DNA of 64,000 bases, taken from NCBI RefSeq assembly GCF_030815485.1, contig NZ_JAUSWV010000002.1:558001-622000 (forward strand), written 5' to 3'. This document shows, one piece after another, positions 8,669-17,160 of this stretch (position 1 is the first letter of the stretch; each line of letters opens with the position of its first letter). The notes beneath the pieces were generated by a model. That model was not told the origin of the DNA. It saw only the letters and a list, made by a program, of their open reading frames with translations, and made no database searches. A program made the position numbers and the translations under genes. Source of the DNA: Streptomyces rishiriensis. GTDB taxonomy: Bacteria > Actinomycetota > Actinomycetes > Streptomycetales > Streptomycetaceae.

Positions 8669-10231
8669 ATGTCCATGGCACCGGAGCCGATTCCCGTCCC
8701 CGTCACCGCCGTCACCTGTCTGGAGGACCGCGCCCATGTCGAGCGCACGACCGTGCTCGACCTCGAGGCGGGAGTACAGCGGTTGCGTCTGGGGCCCGTC
8801 AGCGCGCTGGCCGTCGACCGTACGCTCCACGCCGAACTGACCGCCGAGCAGGCGGCGACCGTCCTGGACGCGCGGATCGTCCGGAGCTGGACGCCGCACG
8901 GGCCGCGGCCCGCCGAGGACGACTCCGCGCTGCGCCACCGCGTGCACGTCCTCGAAGAGGAGGAGTTGCCCGCCCTGGGGCGGCGGCGCGACCGGCTGCA
9001 CGCGCGACTCGACGCGCTGGACCGTCTGGCCGCCGATCTGCTGAGGGAGATCGGCGAAGGAGCCGGCGCGGGAGAGTCCGAAGGGCTGCGCTGGACCCGC
9101 GAGCTGGACCGGGTGGACAAGGAGCGCGACGCTCACGGCGAGCAACTGCGCAGTGTCGAAGCCCGGCTGACCGCCCTCGGTGCCGAACTCGCCGACGCGC
9201 AGCGGGCCGTGGACCTCGCCGAGGACCGACCCGCCGAACTGGTCGCCCATGTCGAACTCACCCTGGAGGCCGTGGCCGCCGGGCCGGCCGGCCTGCGCCT
9301 CAGCCATCTCACCCCGTGTGCGCTGTGGCGGCCCGCCTACCGGGCCCTGCTCGACGGCGACTCCCTCACGCTGGAGACCGACGCGATGGTCTGGCAGCGC
9401 ACCGGCGAGGACTGGTCCGGTGTTCGGCTGACGCTGTCGACGGCCCGCTCGGCACAGTCCACCGAGCCGCCCCGGCTGGGCGAGGACCGGCTGACGCTGC
9501 AGGACCGCTCCCCCGCCGAGCGCCGCACCGTCGACGTCGAGCTGCGCGAGGAGGACGTCGCGGACCTCGGTCCGGCCCCGGTGCTCGGCCTGCCGGGGCT
9601 GGACGACGGCGACGAGGTACGCGTGCTGAAGTCCCCCGCGCCGGTTTCGGTGCCCGCGGACGGCCGCGCCCACCGTGTGCCGCTCTCCTCGTTCACCACG
9701 ACCGCGAGCCTCGAGTACGCCTGCGCACCCGAACTGTCCCCGCTGGTCACCGAGGTGGCACGCTTCGACAACCGGTCCGGCCACGCACTGCTCGCCGGGC
9801 CCGTCGACCTGATCCGGGGCAGCGGGTTCACCGGCCGCGGCACACTGGACTTCACCGCTCCGCACGCTCCCGTGGAACTCGCCTACGGCAGCCGCGACGA
9901 CCACCGGGTCGTCCGGCACACCGAGGAGAGCCGCGACACCGCCACGCTCACCCAGCGGACGGTGGTCACCCGCACGGTCCGCCTGCACGTGTCCCGGTTC
10001 TCCTCCCCCGGCGAACACGGCGACCGGGTCATCGTCCTGCGCGAACGGATCCCCGTCTCCGAGGTGTCGGCGGTGGAGGTGCGGCTCCGCGAGGAGGCCT
10101 GCTCCCCCGCCCCCGACACGGTCGACGCCGACGGCATCGCCGGTTGGAGCCTGACCCTGCCGCCCGGCGGCCGGCGCACCGTCACCCTGGTCTACGAGCT
10201 GTCGGCGAGCGCGAAGGTCGCCGGGCTGTGA
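8669..10231 (+). CDS. DUF4139 domain-containing protein (short paralogue)
   Basis: 520-residue paralogue of the preceding protein, lacking its Pro-rich insert. A helical, Arg/Glu/Leu-rich coiled-coil segment spans about 85-190, followed by the DUF4139 signature WQRTGEDWSGVRL near residue 245. The C-terminus ends in a beta-rich TLVYELS strand, as in the longer paralogue. The ATG at 8669 lies 8 bases after the upstream stop; a second ATG two codons later (8675) is possible. The ribosome-binding GGAG sits inside the end of the upstream gene, which suggests coupled translation. No known catalytic motif. Confidence 0.84.
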   Translation: MSMAPEPIPVPVTAVTCLEDRAHVERTTVLDLEAGVQRLRLGPVSALAVDRTLHAELTAEQAATVLDARIVRSWTPHGPRPAEDDSALRHRVHVLEEEELPALGRRRDRLHARLDALDRLAADLLREIGEGAGAGESEGLRWTRELDRVDKERDAHGEQLRSVEARLTALGAELADAQRAVDLAEDRPAELVAHVELTLEAVAAGPAGLRLSHLTPCALWRPAYRALLDGDSLTLETDAMVWQRTGEDWSGVRLTLSTARSAQSTEPPRLGEDRLTLQDRSPAERRTVDVELREEDVADLGPAPVLGLPGLDDGDEVRVLKSPAPVSVPADGRAHRVPLSSFTTTASLEYACAPELSPLVTEVARFDNRSGHALLAGPVDLIRGSGFTGRGTLDFTAPHAPVELAYGSRDDHRVVRHTEESRDTATLTQRTVVTRTVRLHVSRFSSPGEHGDRVIVLRERIPVSEVSAVEVRLREEACSPAPDTVDADGIAGWSLTLPPGGRRTVTLVYELSASAKVAGL

Positions 10232-10262
10232 GCCGCCGGGCGGGGAGTGCGGCGCGCCCGCT

Positions 10263-10934
10263 CTAGAGGAGGCGCAGGACGCCGACGACCTTTCCGAGGA
10301 TCTGCGCCTGGTCGCCACGGATCGGGGCGTAGGCCGGGTTGCGGGGCATGAGCCATACCTGCCCGTCCTGCCGGCGCAGCACCTTGACGGTGGCCTCGTC
10401 GTCCAGGAGCGCGGCGACGACGTCTCCGTGATCAGCGCTGTCCTGACGCCGTACGGTCACGATGTCGCCGTCGCAGATCGCCGCGCCGATCATGGAGTCG
10501 CCGGAGACCGTCAGGGCGAACAGATCGCCGTCGCCCACGACTTGGCGGGGCATGGCGTAGACGTCCTCGACCATCTCCTCGGCGAGCAGCGGGGCACCGG
10601 CCGCGATCCGCCCGACGAGCGGCACGTCCACCCGCGTCTCGTTCCTGCTGCCCAGGTCGGGCGCCCACGAGGGGCGGACCCGGTAGGCGCGGGGGCGTTG
10701 CGGATCCCGGTAGAGCACGCCCTTGCGCTCGAGGGCCATCAGCTGATGGGCGACCGAGGACGTGCTGGCCAGCTCCACGGCCTGGCCGATCTCCCGCATC
10801 GACGGCGGGTAGCCCTGCCGCTCGACCGACTCCGTGATGTAGCGGACGATGGCCGACTGACGGCTCGTCAGCTCTCCTTCGGCGGTCCGGGGACCGGGGG
10901 GACGGCCCCGGCGGGCGGACGCGGTGTTCTCCAT
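10263..10934 (-). CDS. lexA: LexA-type S24 repressor (possible second LexA)
   Basis: 223-residue transcriptional repressor with an N-terminal winged helix (residues about 20-85, SMREIGQAV recognition segment) and a C-terminal S24 self-cleavage domain. Seen: the Ala-Gly cleavage site A112-G113 (GRIAAG), catalytic Ser147 (SGDSM) and Lys184 (EATVK). In the family, RecA filaments trigger self-cleavage and release SOS genes. The start is ATG 10934, seven bases after GGAGG; the GTG three codons upstream lies inside that ribosome-binding site. It lacks the long N-terminal extension I recall in the main Streptomyces LexA and is not next to nrdR/nrdJ, so it may be a paralogue. I see no clear SOS box in its own upstream region. 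Confidence 0.88.
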   Translation of the reverse strand: MENTASARRGRPPGPRTAEGELTSRQSAIVRYITESVERQGYPPSMREIGQAVELASTSSVAHQLMALERKGVLYRDPQRPRAYRVRPSWAPDLGSRNETRVDVPLVGRIAAGAPLLAEEMVEDVYAMPRQVVGDGDLFALTVSGDSMIGAAICDGDIVTVRRQDSADHGDVVAALLDDEATVKVLRRQDGQVWLMPRNPAYAPIRGDQAQILGKVVGVLRLL

Positions 10935-11064
10935 CCGGGGCACCTCCGTGCAAGATCGTTCGGAATGACCCTAACCTGTCATCCCCCTTAAATGGAACAC
11001 CTTATCGAATCTCGGGAGTCAACGGGCCCCGGATCCGCGCCCCGGCGCTCCTTCCGCGGCTCCG

Positions 11065-11175
11065 GGGGGGCCAGACGGCGCGTCGGCCGACGTCCCGGAG
11101 AAGGTGGTCGACGCCCTCCGGCGCGGCGGCGAAGGAGGTGACGAAGCGGACCCGCACCCGGCTCCCGGCGGTCAC
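11065..11175 (-). pseudogene. Possible C-terminal gene remnant (beta-eliminating lyase-like)
   Basis: In the 395-base gap between lexA and arsR, one minus-strand frame reads like the C-terminal edge of a threonine aldolase or other beta-eliminating lyase (VRVRFVTSFAAAPEGVDHLL). It has no start of its own, and upstream the frame runs into the antisense of arsR. The match is from memory and short; the stretch could be chance in GC-rich DNA. Nothing else is recognised in 10935-11329. Confidence 0.22.
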
Positions 11176-11329
11176 TGGGGAAGGCGTAAGCCGTCCGCGA
11201 GGAGCCCCTCGGCGACCTGCCGCCCGAGGACGTCGTCCGGTACGCACTTCGGCGCTTCGCGGGGCACAGGGCACGGCTCCGCCTGCGGGAGGCGACCGTC
11301 GGCAGGCGGCGGCGTTCGAGTCCCGCCGA

Positions 11330-11683
11330 TCACTCGGCGTCGACGGCGCCCTCGTCACGCAGCAGCAGGGCGAGCAGCCCCGGAAAGCGCTTCTCGAACT
11401 CCTCGCGGCGCAGTCGGTTGACGCGCTTCGGGCCCTCGTCACGCTGTTCGACCAGGCCGGCGCCGCGCAGGACCGAGAAGTGGTGGCTGAGCGCGGCCTT
11501 GCCGACGGGCACATCGAAGCTGCCGCAGCTGCGCGTCCAGTCGGCGGAGCCCGCCAACTCACGGATCAGCGTGAGGCGCACGGGGTCGGAGACCGCGGAC
11601 AGCGCGGTGAGCACGGACACGTCCTCGGGATCCGTGTGCACCGGCGCCGCCCGGTGGCCGGCGCCCGCAACCTGGTTCGGCAT
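11330..11683 (-). CDS. ArsR/SmtB family transcriptional regulator
   Basis: 117-residue winged-helix repressor. The helix-turn-helix region spans about 30-85 (SDPVRLTLIREL, then the recognition helix ALSHHFSVLRGAGLV). A single Cys lies in the RSCGSF segment, just before the recognition helices; a redox or electrophile-sensing role is possible, but no metal-binding Cys pair is seen. ATG 11683 follows GGGAGGGG. It is divergent from a quinone oxidoreductase gene 137 bases away, and the gap contains inverted AGTGTTC/GAACACT half-sites, the usual layout of a regulator and its target. Confidence 0.87.
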   Translation of the reverse strand: MPNQVAGAGHRAAPVHTDPEDVSVLTALSAVSDPVRLTLIRELAGSADWTRSCGSFDVPVGKAALSHHFSVLRGAGLVEQRDEGPKRVNRLRREEFEKRFPGLLALLLRDEGAVDAE

Positions 11684-11744
11684 ACCCCTCCCGTCTCAAC
11701 CTCCGCCCCGACGGACATCTCGCGGAGCGTCCCGGCCGGTTGCC

Positions 11745-11797
11745 GAGTGTTCGATGGATATCTTACAGTCCCAGTGTTCGCTTCCCATTGAACACTC
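11745..11797. promoter_or_regulatory. Putative ArsR operator half-sites
   Basis: AGTGTTC occurs at 11746-11752 and 11773-11779, and its inverse GAACACT at 11790-11796. The pair 11773-11796 forms a 7-bp dyad with a 10-base spacer; 11745-11756 and 11786-11797 match as inverted repeats over 11 of 12 bases. All lie in the arsR/oxidoreductase divergent gap, so ArsR binding is inferred. Confidence 0.5.
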
Positions 11798-11820
11798 ATC
11801 GAAGGGTGCGGTGATCCGTC

Positions 11821-12798
11821 ATGCGCGCGATCGAGTTCCAGGAGTACGGCGCCCCCGAGGTGCTGAAGGTCGTCCGGGCCGACATCCCCGAGCCCGGGCC
11901 GGGCCAGGTCACCGTCGACGCCGCCTACGTGGGCGTGAACTTCGCCGATCTCAAGGCGCGCACCGAGGGGTACCGGGTGCCCTCGCTGCCGTTCCGGCCC
12001 GGCCTGGAGGTGTCCGGACGGATCCGGGCCGTCGGCGACGGCGTCCAGGGGCTGCGGCCGGGACAGGAGGTCGCCGCGCTGGTCGACGGCGGAGCCTACG
12101 CGGAGGTCGTCGTCGCCGATGCCGTCACCGTCTTCCCGCTCCCCGAGGGCCTGGACCTGCGCACCGCCGCCACCCTGCCCACCGTGGTGCCGACCGCCTA
12201 CGCCCTGCTCCACGAGGTCGGGCGGCTGCGGGCCGGGGAGACCGTTCTGGTGCAGGGCGCTGCCGGCGGCATCGGCACCGTGGCCGGTCAGCTGGCCCGG
12301 GCGGCGGGCGCCGGCGCGGTGTACGGCGTGGTGTCGTCCTCGGCCAAGGCCGAGCACGCGCTCCGACACGGCTACGACGAGGTGTTCACCGGCGACTCCT
12401 TCGCCGCCGACGTCCGCCGCGCCACCGGCGGCAAGGGGGTCGACCTGGTGCTCGACCCGGTGGGCGGCGACACCCTGCGCCGCGGCCTCGACGCCCTGGC
12501 CGTCTTCGGACGCCTGGTGTCCTTCGGCAACGCGAGTGGCGCCGAGCCGTGGCACGTCGGACAGCCCGAACTGTACGCGCGGGGCCGTTCGGTCGGCGGC
12601 TTCTCCATCCTGGGGCTCGCACAGTCGGCGCCCGAGGCGTTGCGCGCCCTCGCCGACCGCGCCTTCCGCACCGTCTCCGACGGCACCGTGAGCCTCCCGG
12701 TCACCGCCGAGTTCCCGCTGGCGGACGCGGCCGAGGCGCACCGGCTGATGGGCGGGCGTACGTCGACGGGGAAGCTGCTGCTGCGCGTGGCCGAATGA
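11821..12798 (+). CDS. Zinc-free NAD(P)H:quinone oxidoreductase, MDR superfamily
   Basis: 325-residue medium-chain dehydrogenase/reductase. Seen: a GroES-like N-terminal domain with VGVNFADLK near residue 37-45 (where zinc enzymes carry a Cys), and a Rossmann cofactor motif GAAGGIG near residue 145-151, as in zeta-crystallin-type NADPH quinone reductases. The catalytic zinc ligands of alcohol dehydrogenases are missing, supporting one-electron or two-electron quinone reduction rather than alcohol oxidation. ATG 11821 is preceded by AAGGG at some distance. The divergent ArsR gene and its half-sites suggest induction by an electrophile or quinone (inference). Confidence 0.87.
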   Translation: MRAIEFQEYGAPEVLKVVRADIPEPGPGQVTVDAAYVGVNFADLKARTEGYRVPSLPFRPGLEVSGRIRAVGDGVQGLRPGQEVAALVDGGAYAEVVVADAVTVFPLPEGLDLRTAATLPTVVPTAYALLHEVGRLRAGETVLVQGAAGGIGTVAGQLARAAGAGAVYGVVSSSAKAEHALRHGYDEVFTGDSFAADVRRATGGKGVDLVLDPVGGDTLRRGLDALAVFGRLVSFGNASGAEPWHVGQPELYARGRSVGGFSILGLAQSAPEALRALADRAFRTVSDGTVSLPVTAEFPLADAAEAHRLMGGRTSTGKLLLRVAE

Positions 12799-13150
12799 GA
12801 GCGGTCACCGCGCGGACCGCCCGCCGCGGGACGTCGTCTCGGTGGCGCGTCGGCGGCGGCTGTCCGTGGCAGGCGTGAAGGGAGCACGGACCGCCGACGA
12901 CAAGGGAGCCGGCAGTCCGTGGACCATCTCGTCGCACCGGGGGCCACCAGCGGCATCCGCACATGTGTACTGAAAGGCACCGATCATCCCATGAGTGGAT
13001 TTCCGCCAGTAGGGTGAGCGGGCGGTCGAGCGAAAGACACACCGCCACCGGGGAGTTGAGGATGTGCCGCCCTTTCGTCTGCCGCTGTTCCGGACCTTCG
13101 GGCGGCCGAGCTGTTGTCGTGCTGCCCTGTGCCATTAGAGGGGCAGAGCC
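12799..13150. other. 352-base intergenic region
   Basis: No supportable gene: short frames on both strands have poor codon bias and no ribosome-binding site. It separates the quinone oxidoreductase gene from the kinase and presumably holds the kinase promoter in its right half; I see no clear operator or hairpin. Confidence 0.5.
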
Positions 13151-14962
13151 ATGCGGGTGCTCGCGAACAGGTACGAACTGGTCGAGGCGGTCGGACGCGG
13201 GGGAATGGGCGAAGTCTGGCGCGCCACCGACCGGGAACTCGGCCGCACCGTCGCGGTGAAGGTGTTGCCGCCCGAACTCACCCGGCACGAGGAGTTCCGC
13301 GTCCGGTTCCGCCGGGAGGCGCGCGTCGTGGCCTCGCTCAACCACCGGAACGTCGCCGTGCTCCACGACGTCGGCGAGGACACCACCCACGGCGAGACGA
13401 CTCCGTTCCTCGTCATGGAGTTCATCGAGGGGCGGACGCTGACCGCCGCCCTGGCCGACGGCGCGTTCTCGGTCTTCCGGGCGCTGGCGGTCGCCAGGGA
13501 CATCGCCGACGCCCTCGCCCACAGCCACGCCCAGGGCCTGATCCACCGCGACATCAAGCCGTCCAACGTCATGCTGACGTCCGAAGGCGGCGTCAAGGTA
13601 CTCGACTTCGGGATCGCGAAGGTCGTCGCGGAGACGACCACCCGCCTCACCGCGACCGGTATGACGGTGGGCACCCCCGCCTACCTCTCACCCGAGCAGC
13701 TCACGGGCCGGCCGGTGGACGGCCGCTCCGACCAGTACTCCTCGGGCTGCCTGCTCTACGAACTGCTCACCGGCCGCCCGCCGTTCCTCGGCGATTCGCC
13801 CTTCGCGGTGATGCACCAGCACATCAGCCAGGAACCGGTCGCCCCCTCCCGGCTGCGCCCGCAGATCCCGGGCGTGGTGGACGACCTCGTGCTCCGGACC
13901 CTGGCGAAGGACCGTGAGCAGCGGCACGGCAGCGCGGCGGAGCTGCGGGAGGCGCTGGCGGCGACCCTCACCGCGCTGAGCGCCCCGGCGGACGCGGCCT
14001 CGAGGACCCCCGCCCCGGCGCCCGGCGCGCCGCCCGCGCCCGCCGTGCCGCCCGCGCGCACGAAGGCCGACACCACGGCGGGCCCCGGGCACACGGCGCT
14101 GGCACAGCAGGAGACCCGTACCGCGCCGGCCCCGCCCAGGCCCGCCGTCCCGCCTCCCGGCGGACCGGTCGACGGGAGCCTCCCCGGCACCGCCGACGGT
14201 TCCCGGACGCCGTACCCGGCGCCTACCGGCGACGGCCCGTCGCCCGCACCGGGCGAGCGCCGTTTCGCCCTCACCGGCGGCAGGACCATCGCCCTGCTGG
14301 GCCTCGTCGTCTCCGGCGTCGTGGCCCTCGGCTGTCAGGACATGTACGCGGACTCGTCCGACGAGCTGGTCGACGTGTGGGTGGCCGCCGCGGTGCTCGG
14401 GCTCGTCCTCTTCCGCTGGCTTCCCTTCACCTCGACCCTGCTGTGGTGGGGGGCCGGAGCCCTGGTCACGGCCGGCGTCGCGATCGGCGGCGGGGTCGAC
14501 GACTACGGCTACACCTCGGTCACGGAGAGCGACTTCAGCACCCTCTACTATTACGACTCCTCCTACGGCGCCTACTACGAACTGCCGGCCGACTCCTCCG
14601 GCCACCGGCTCTTCGAGGACGACTACAGCGGCGGTTACGACCCCGCGCAGGCCGACGTCGGTCGCGACTACACCGCCCACGACCCCATCGAGATCCTCGC
14701 CGCTCCCGCGCTCGTCCTGGCCACGCTCTGCCTCTTCCGCGCCCTGAGCCGCCGGCGCCTGTCGCCCCTGGCGGCGGCCGCCGGTCTGACCCTGGGGGGC
14801 GTGGGGGTCGGCTGGCTGGCCCTCGGGCAAGACGAGCAGACCGGGGTGTTCGCGGTGGCCTGGGGTGTGGTCGTCGTCGCCGCCGTCGTCCAGGAGATCC
14901 GCGCCCGCAGGAACGCCCCGCCGAGTGTCCGCCGCCGTCTGCGGTTCGTCACGGCCGAATAG
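13151..14962 (+). CDS. PknB-like serine/threonine protein kinase with membrane-embedded C-terminus
   Basis: 603 residues. A complete Hanks-type kinase domain (about 8-265): glycine loop GRGGMG at 15-20, Lys37, catalytic HRD with Asp134 and DFG at 152-154. A Pro/Ala-rich linker (about 275-375) leads to several hydrophobic segments (about 377-395, 408-425, 430-448, then three after 515), so the kinase faces the cytoplasm. The stretch of about 65 residues between the two membrane groups (450-514) is unusually rich in Tyr, Ser and Asp and may form an extracytoplasmic sensor; no PASTA or other known sensor domain is seen. ATG 13151 follows GAGGGG. It appears to be a single-gene unit ending in a hairpin. 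Confidence 0.9.
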   Translation: MRVLANRYELVEAVGRGGMGEVWRATDRELGRTVAVKVLPPELTRHEEFRVRFRREARVVASLNHRNVAVLHDVGEDTTHGETTPFLVMEFIEGRTLTAALADGAFSVFRALAVARDIADALAHSHAQGLIHRDIKPSNVMLTSEGGVKVLDFGIAKVVAETTTRLTATGMTVGTPAYLSPEQLTGRPVDGRSDQYSSGCLLYELLTGRPPFLGDSPFAVMHQHISQEPVAPSRLRPQIPGVVDDLVLRTLAKDREQRHGSAAELREALAATLTALSAPADAASRTPAPAPGAPPAPAVPPARTKADTTAGPGHTALAQQETRTAPAPPRPAVPPPGGPVDGSLPGTADGSRTPYPAPTGDGPSPAPGERRFALTGGRTIALLGLVVSGVVALGCQDMYADSSDELVDVWVAAAVLGLVLFRWLPFTSTLLWWGAGALVTAGVAIGGGVDDYGYTSVTESDFSTLYYYDSSYGAYYELPADSSGHRLFEDDYSGGYDPAQADVGRDYTAHDPIEILAAPALVLATLCLFRALSRRRLSPLAAAAGLTLGGVGVGWLALGQDEQTGVFAVAWGVVVVAAVVQEIRARRNAPPSVRRRLRFVTAE

Positions 14963-14969
14963 TGCGCCG

Positions 14970-15009
14970 CGGGCCGACGGCGCCCGGGGCGCCGCGTCCC
15001 GTCGGCCTG
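14970..15009 (+). terminator. Hairpin after the kinase gene
   Basis: GGCCGACGG (14972-14980) pairs with CCGTCGGCC (14999-15007) around a GC-rich loop, starting 10 bases after the kinase stop. Typical Streptomyces terminator without a long T tract. Confidence 0.6.
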
Positions 15010-15081
15010 CGCCGTAAGGTGGGAGGTGCGGATTCATCCGTTTGATCCCTTCAGTCCCACCCCAGCCGAACCGGAACATTC

Positions 15082-16260
15082 ATGCACTCCCCGTCCGCCG
15101 CCTCGGACGACGGCTCCGACGCCCTGTTCGGGCTCGACGCCCTCGGCCCCGAGCCCGCCCCTCCCCGCGGCGGCCGACCGTCCTTCCGCGACTCCGACAC
15201 CGCACGGCGCCTGCTGCCCGTACGGGAGATCCACGCCGAACCCGCGGCCGCCGCCTCGCCGCGCGGACGGCAGATCATCGCCCGGTTTCCCGAGGCTCGG
15301 CTGGTGGAGGTCGAGTCCCACTGGGGCATCCCGGGGCTGCACGGCAACGAGGGGAACGTCGCGCGCTGGGTGCGTGTCAAGGGAGAGACGCTCGTCCTCG
15401 GGGAGCGCAAGGCGCCGAAGACGCGCCCCAACGGGCGCTCCGCCGACTGGATCGCGCCCGGCGCCTCGAACGGCTGCGCGATGGCGTGCGCCTACTGCTA
15501 CGTGCCGCGGCGCAAGGGGTACGCCAACCCGATCACCGTCTTCACCAACATCGACCGGATCGTCGCCCACATCGGCCGGCACATCGCCCGGCAGGGCCCC
15601 AAACCCGAGCCCAACCAGTGCGACCCCGAGGCCTGGGTGTACGACATCGGCGAGAACGGCGACTGCTCGGTGGACGCTCTGATCTGCGACAACACCGCGG
15701 ATCTCGTACACGCCTTCCGGCAGTGGCCGACCGCCAAGGCGTCCTTCGCGACCAAATTCGTCAACCCGGACCTGCTGGCGCTGGACCCGCGTGGCCGCAC
15801 CCGCATCCGTTTCTCGGTGATGCCCCCGGAGGACTCCCGGCTGCTGGACGTGCGGACCTCACCGGTCGCCGAGCGGATCGCCGCTGCCACGGACTTCCTG
15901 GACGCGGGTTACGAGGTGCACTTCAACCTCTCCCCCGTCGTCGTCCGCCCCGGCTGGGAGGAGGCCTGGACCGAACTCCTCGGGCATCTCGACGACGTCC
16001 TGCCCGACCGGGTGAAGCGGCAGGCCGCGGCGGAGGTGATCATGCTGACGCACAACCGGGAGCTGCACGAGGTCAACCTCGGCTGGCACCCCCGCGCCGA
16101 GGACGCCCTGTGGCGACCGGACGTGCAGGAGACCAAGCGCTCCGAGAACGGCGCTCTGAACGTGCGCTACGCGAGCCCCGTCAAGGCGCGGGCGGTGGAC
16201 CGGCTGCGTACGCTGATCGCCGCCCGAGCCCCCTGGCTGCGGGTGCGCTACGCGTTCTGA
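15082..16260 (+). CDS. Spore photoproduct lyase-like radical SAM protein (Rv2578c type)
   Basis: 392-residue radical SAM protein. The [4Fe-4S] cluster motif is CxxxCxxC with Cys132, Cys136 and Cys139 (CAMACAYC). The surrounding sequence (SNGC before the cluster, CYV after it, later DAGYEVHFNLSPVV) resembles the actinobacterial proteins annotated as spore photoproduct lyase family. The true enzyme repairs the spore thymine dimer; whether this homologue does is unknown. The N-terminal 60 residues are Pro/Ala-rich and poorly conserved in look, so the start (ATG 15082, weak ribosome-binding site) is uncertain. The gene converges on the I36-like gene, with a shared hairpin between. Confidence 0.83.
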   Translation: MHSPSAASDDGSDALFGLDALGPEPAPPRGGRPSFRDSDTARRLLPVREIHAEPAAAASPRGRQIIARFPEARLVEVESHWGIPGLHGNEGNVARWVRVKGETLVLGERKAPKTRPNGRSADWIAPGASNGCAMACAYCYVPRRKGYANPITVFTNIDRIVAHIGRHIARQGPKPEPNQCDPEAWVYDIGENGDCSVDALICDNTADLVHAFRQWPTAKASFATKFVNPDLLALDPRGRTRIRFSVMPPEDSRLLDVRTSPVAERIAAATDFLDAGYEVHFNLSPVVVRPGWEEAWTELLGHLDDVLPDRVKRQAAAEVIMLTHNRELHEVNLGWHPRAEDALWRPDVQETKRSENGALNVRYASPVKARAVDRLRTLIAARAPWLRVRYAF

Positions 16261-16269
16261 GACGAGCGC

Positions 16270-16298
16270 GGGGCGGCACCTTCGGAAGGCGCCGCCCC
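16270..16298. terminator. Bidirectional terminator between convergent genes
   Basis: GGGGCGGC (16270-16277) pairs with GCCGCCCC (16291-16298), and an inner CCTT/AAGG stem closes a short loop. It lies 10 bases after the radical SAM stop and 33 bases beyond the stop of the minus-strand gene, so it can serve both. Confidence 0.7.
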
Positions 16299-16330
16299 TC
16301 GGACACGTGTGGAACCCGTGCCGTCGGACG

Positions 16331-16903
16331 TCAGGCGGCGACGGAACTCGCCCAGTCGTTGTACACGCCCAGGTTGGAGCTGTAGGTGTTGGGGCTGATG
16401 GAGATCTGCCCGCCGTTGCCACCCTCGTCCCGGGCCAGCCAACCCCACTGGCTGGACCCCTGGTTGTTGCGCCACGACGACGCCTGGTCGCTGAAGCCGT
16501 ACTCGTTGAGGTTGTGCCAGTAGTAGTCGCTGAAGATCAGCCGGCGTCCGCCGCCGTTGATGTCCTGGTACAGGCACAGCCAGCCGCTCGCGCAGGCCGG
16601 TGTGGCCTGGATCTGGGCTTCGGTCCTGCCGATCATCAAGGGGTCGGAGGCGCGGGAGTAGCCGAGCGCCTTGTCCGCCTCCGCGTGGGTCTTGAAGCAG
16701 CGCACCGACGACTTGGAGTACACCACGCAGCTCTGCGCGGCGCCCCAGCCGTCCTGCTTCAGGTTGATCTTCTGCTGCCCGTAGGCCGCGACGGCACCGC
16801 CCGCAGTGGAGTCCGCGGTGACAGCCGCCGACGCCGGGCCCGCGAGCAGTACACCGGTCGCCGCGAGCGCGGTGGCCAGTAAGACCGAGCTGACTTTCTT
16901 CAC
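16331..16903 (-). CDS. Secreted peptidase-inhibitor I36-like protein
   Basis: 190-residue exported protein. Signal peptide at 1-27: VKKVSS, then a hydrophobic core and the cleavage-like GPASAA. The mature part has a beta/gamma-crystallin-like segment CASGWLCLYQDINGGGRRL with later Trp/Tyr/Asn-rich turns (NDWASSV at the end), as in the I36 family of Streptomyces protease inhibitors. Four Cys in the mature protein could form two disulfides. The start is GTG 16903 right after GGGGGA; the longer frame to 17020 would hide the signal peptide. Inhibition of a protease is inferred from family only. Confidence 0.78.
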   Translation of the reverse strand: MKKVSSVLLATALAATGVLLAGPASAAVTADSTAGGAVAAYGQQKINLKQDGWGAAQSCVVYSKSSVRCFKTHAEADKALGYSRASDPLMIGRTEAQIQATPACASGWLCLYQDINGGGRRLIFSDYYWHNLNEYGFSDQASSWRNNQGSSQWGWLARDEGGNGGQISISPNTYSSNLGVYNDWASSVAA

Positions 16904-17160
16904 TTTTCCCCCTAGCTTGGTGCTGCTGGCCGACAGCGCCTTTGTCCCCCTTGGTACAACGACTCCGGCAATGTCGGCCTGGTCATGCTCATGTCTATTA
17001 GGTGCGGTTCGTGGGGTCAAGGAGTCCTACGGCCTCGCATGGTTTTGGCTCGAAAGCCGCTGCACCGCACAGCCGGCCGCAGATGCGGTCGCTCAGTCGG
17101 CCGTCGCTCCATGCCCGCCTGCCCGAGCCCGTGCACCCGGGCGGGGTCGCCCTTGCCCGG

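Noticed and set aside
12799..13150. Small genes between the quinone oxidoreductase and the kinase
   Set aside because: Candidate frames have poor codon bias, no ribosome-binding site and no recognisable sequence.
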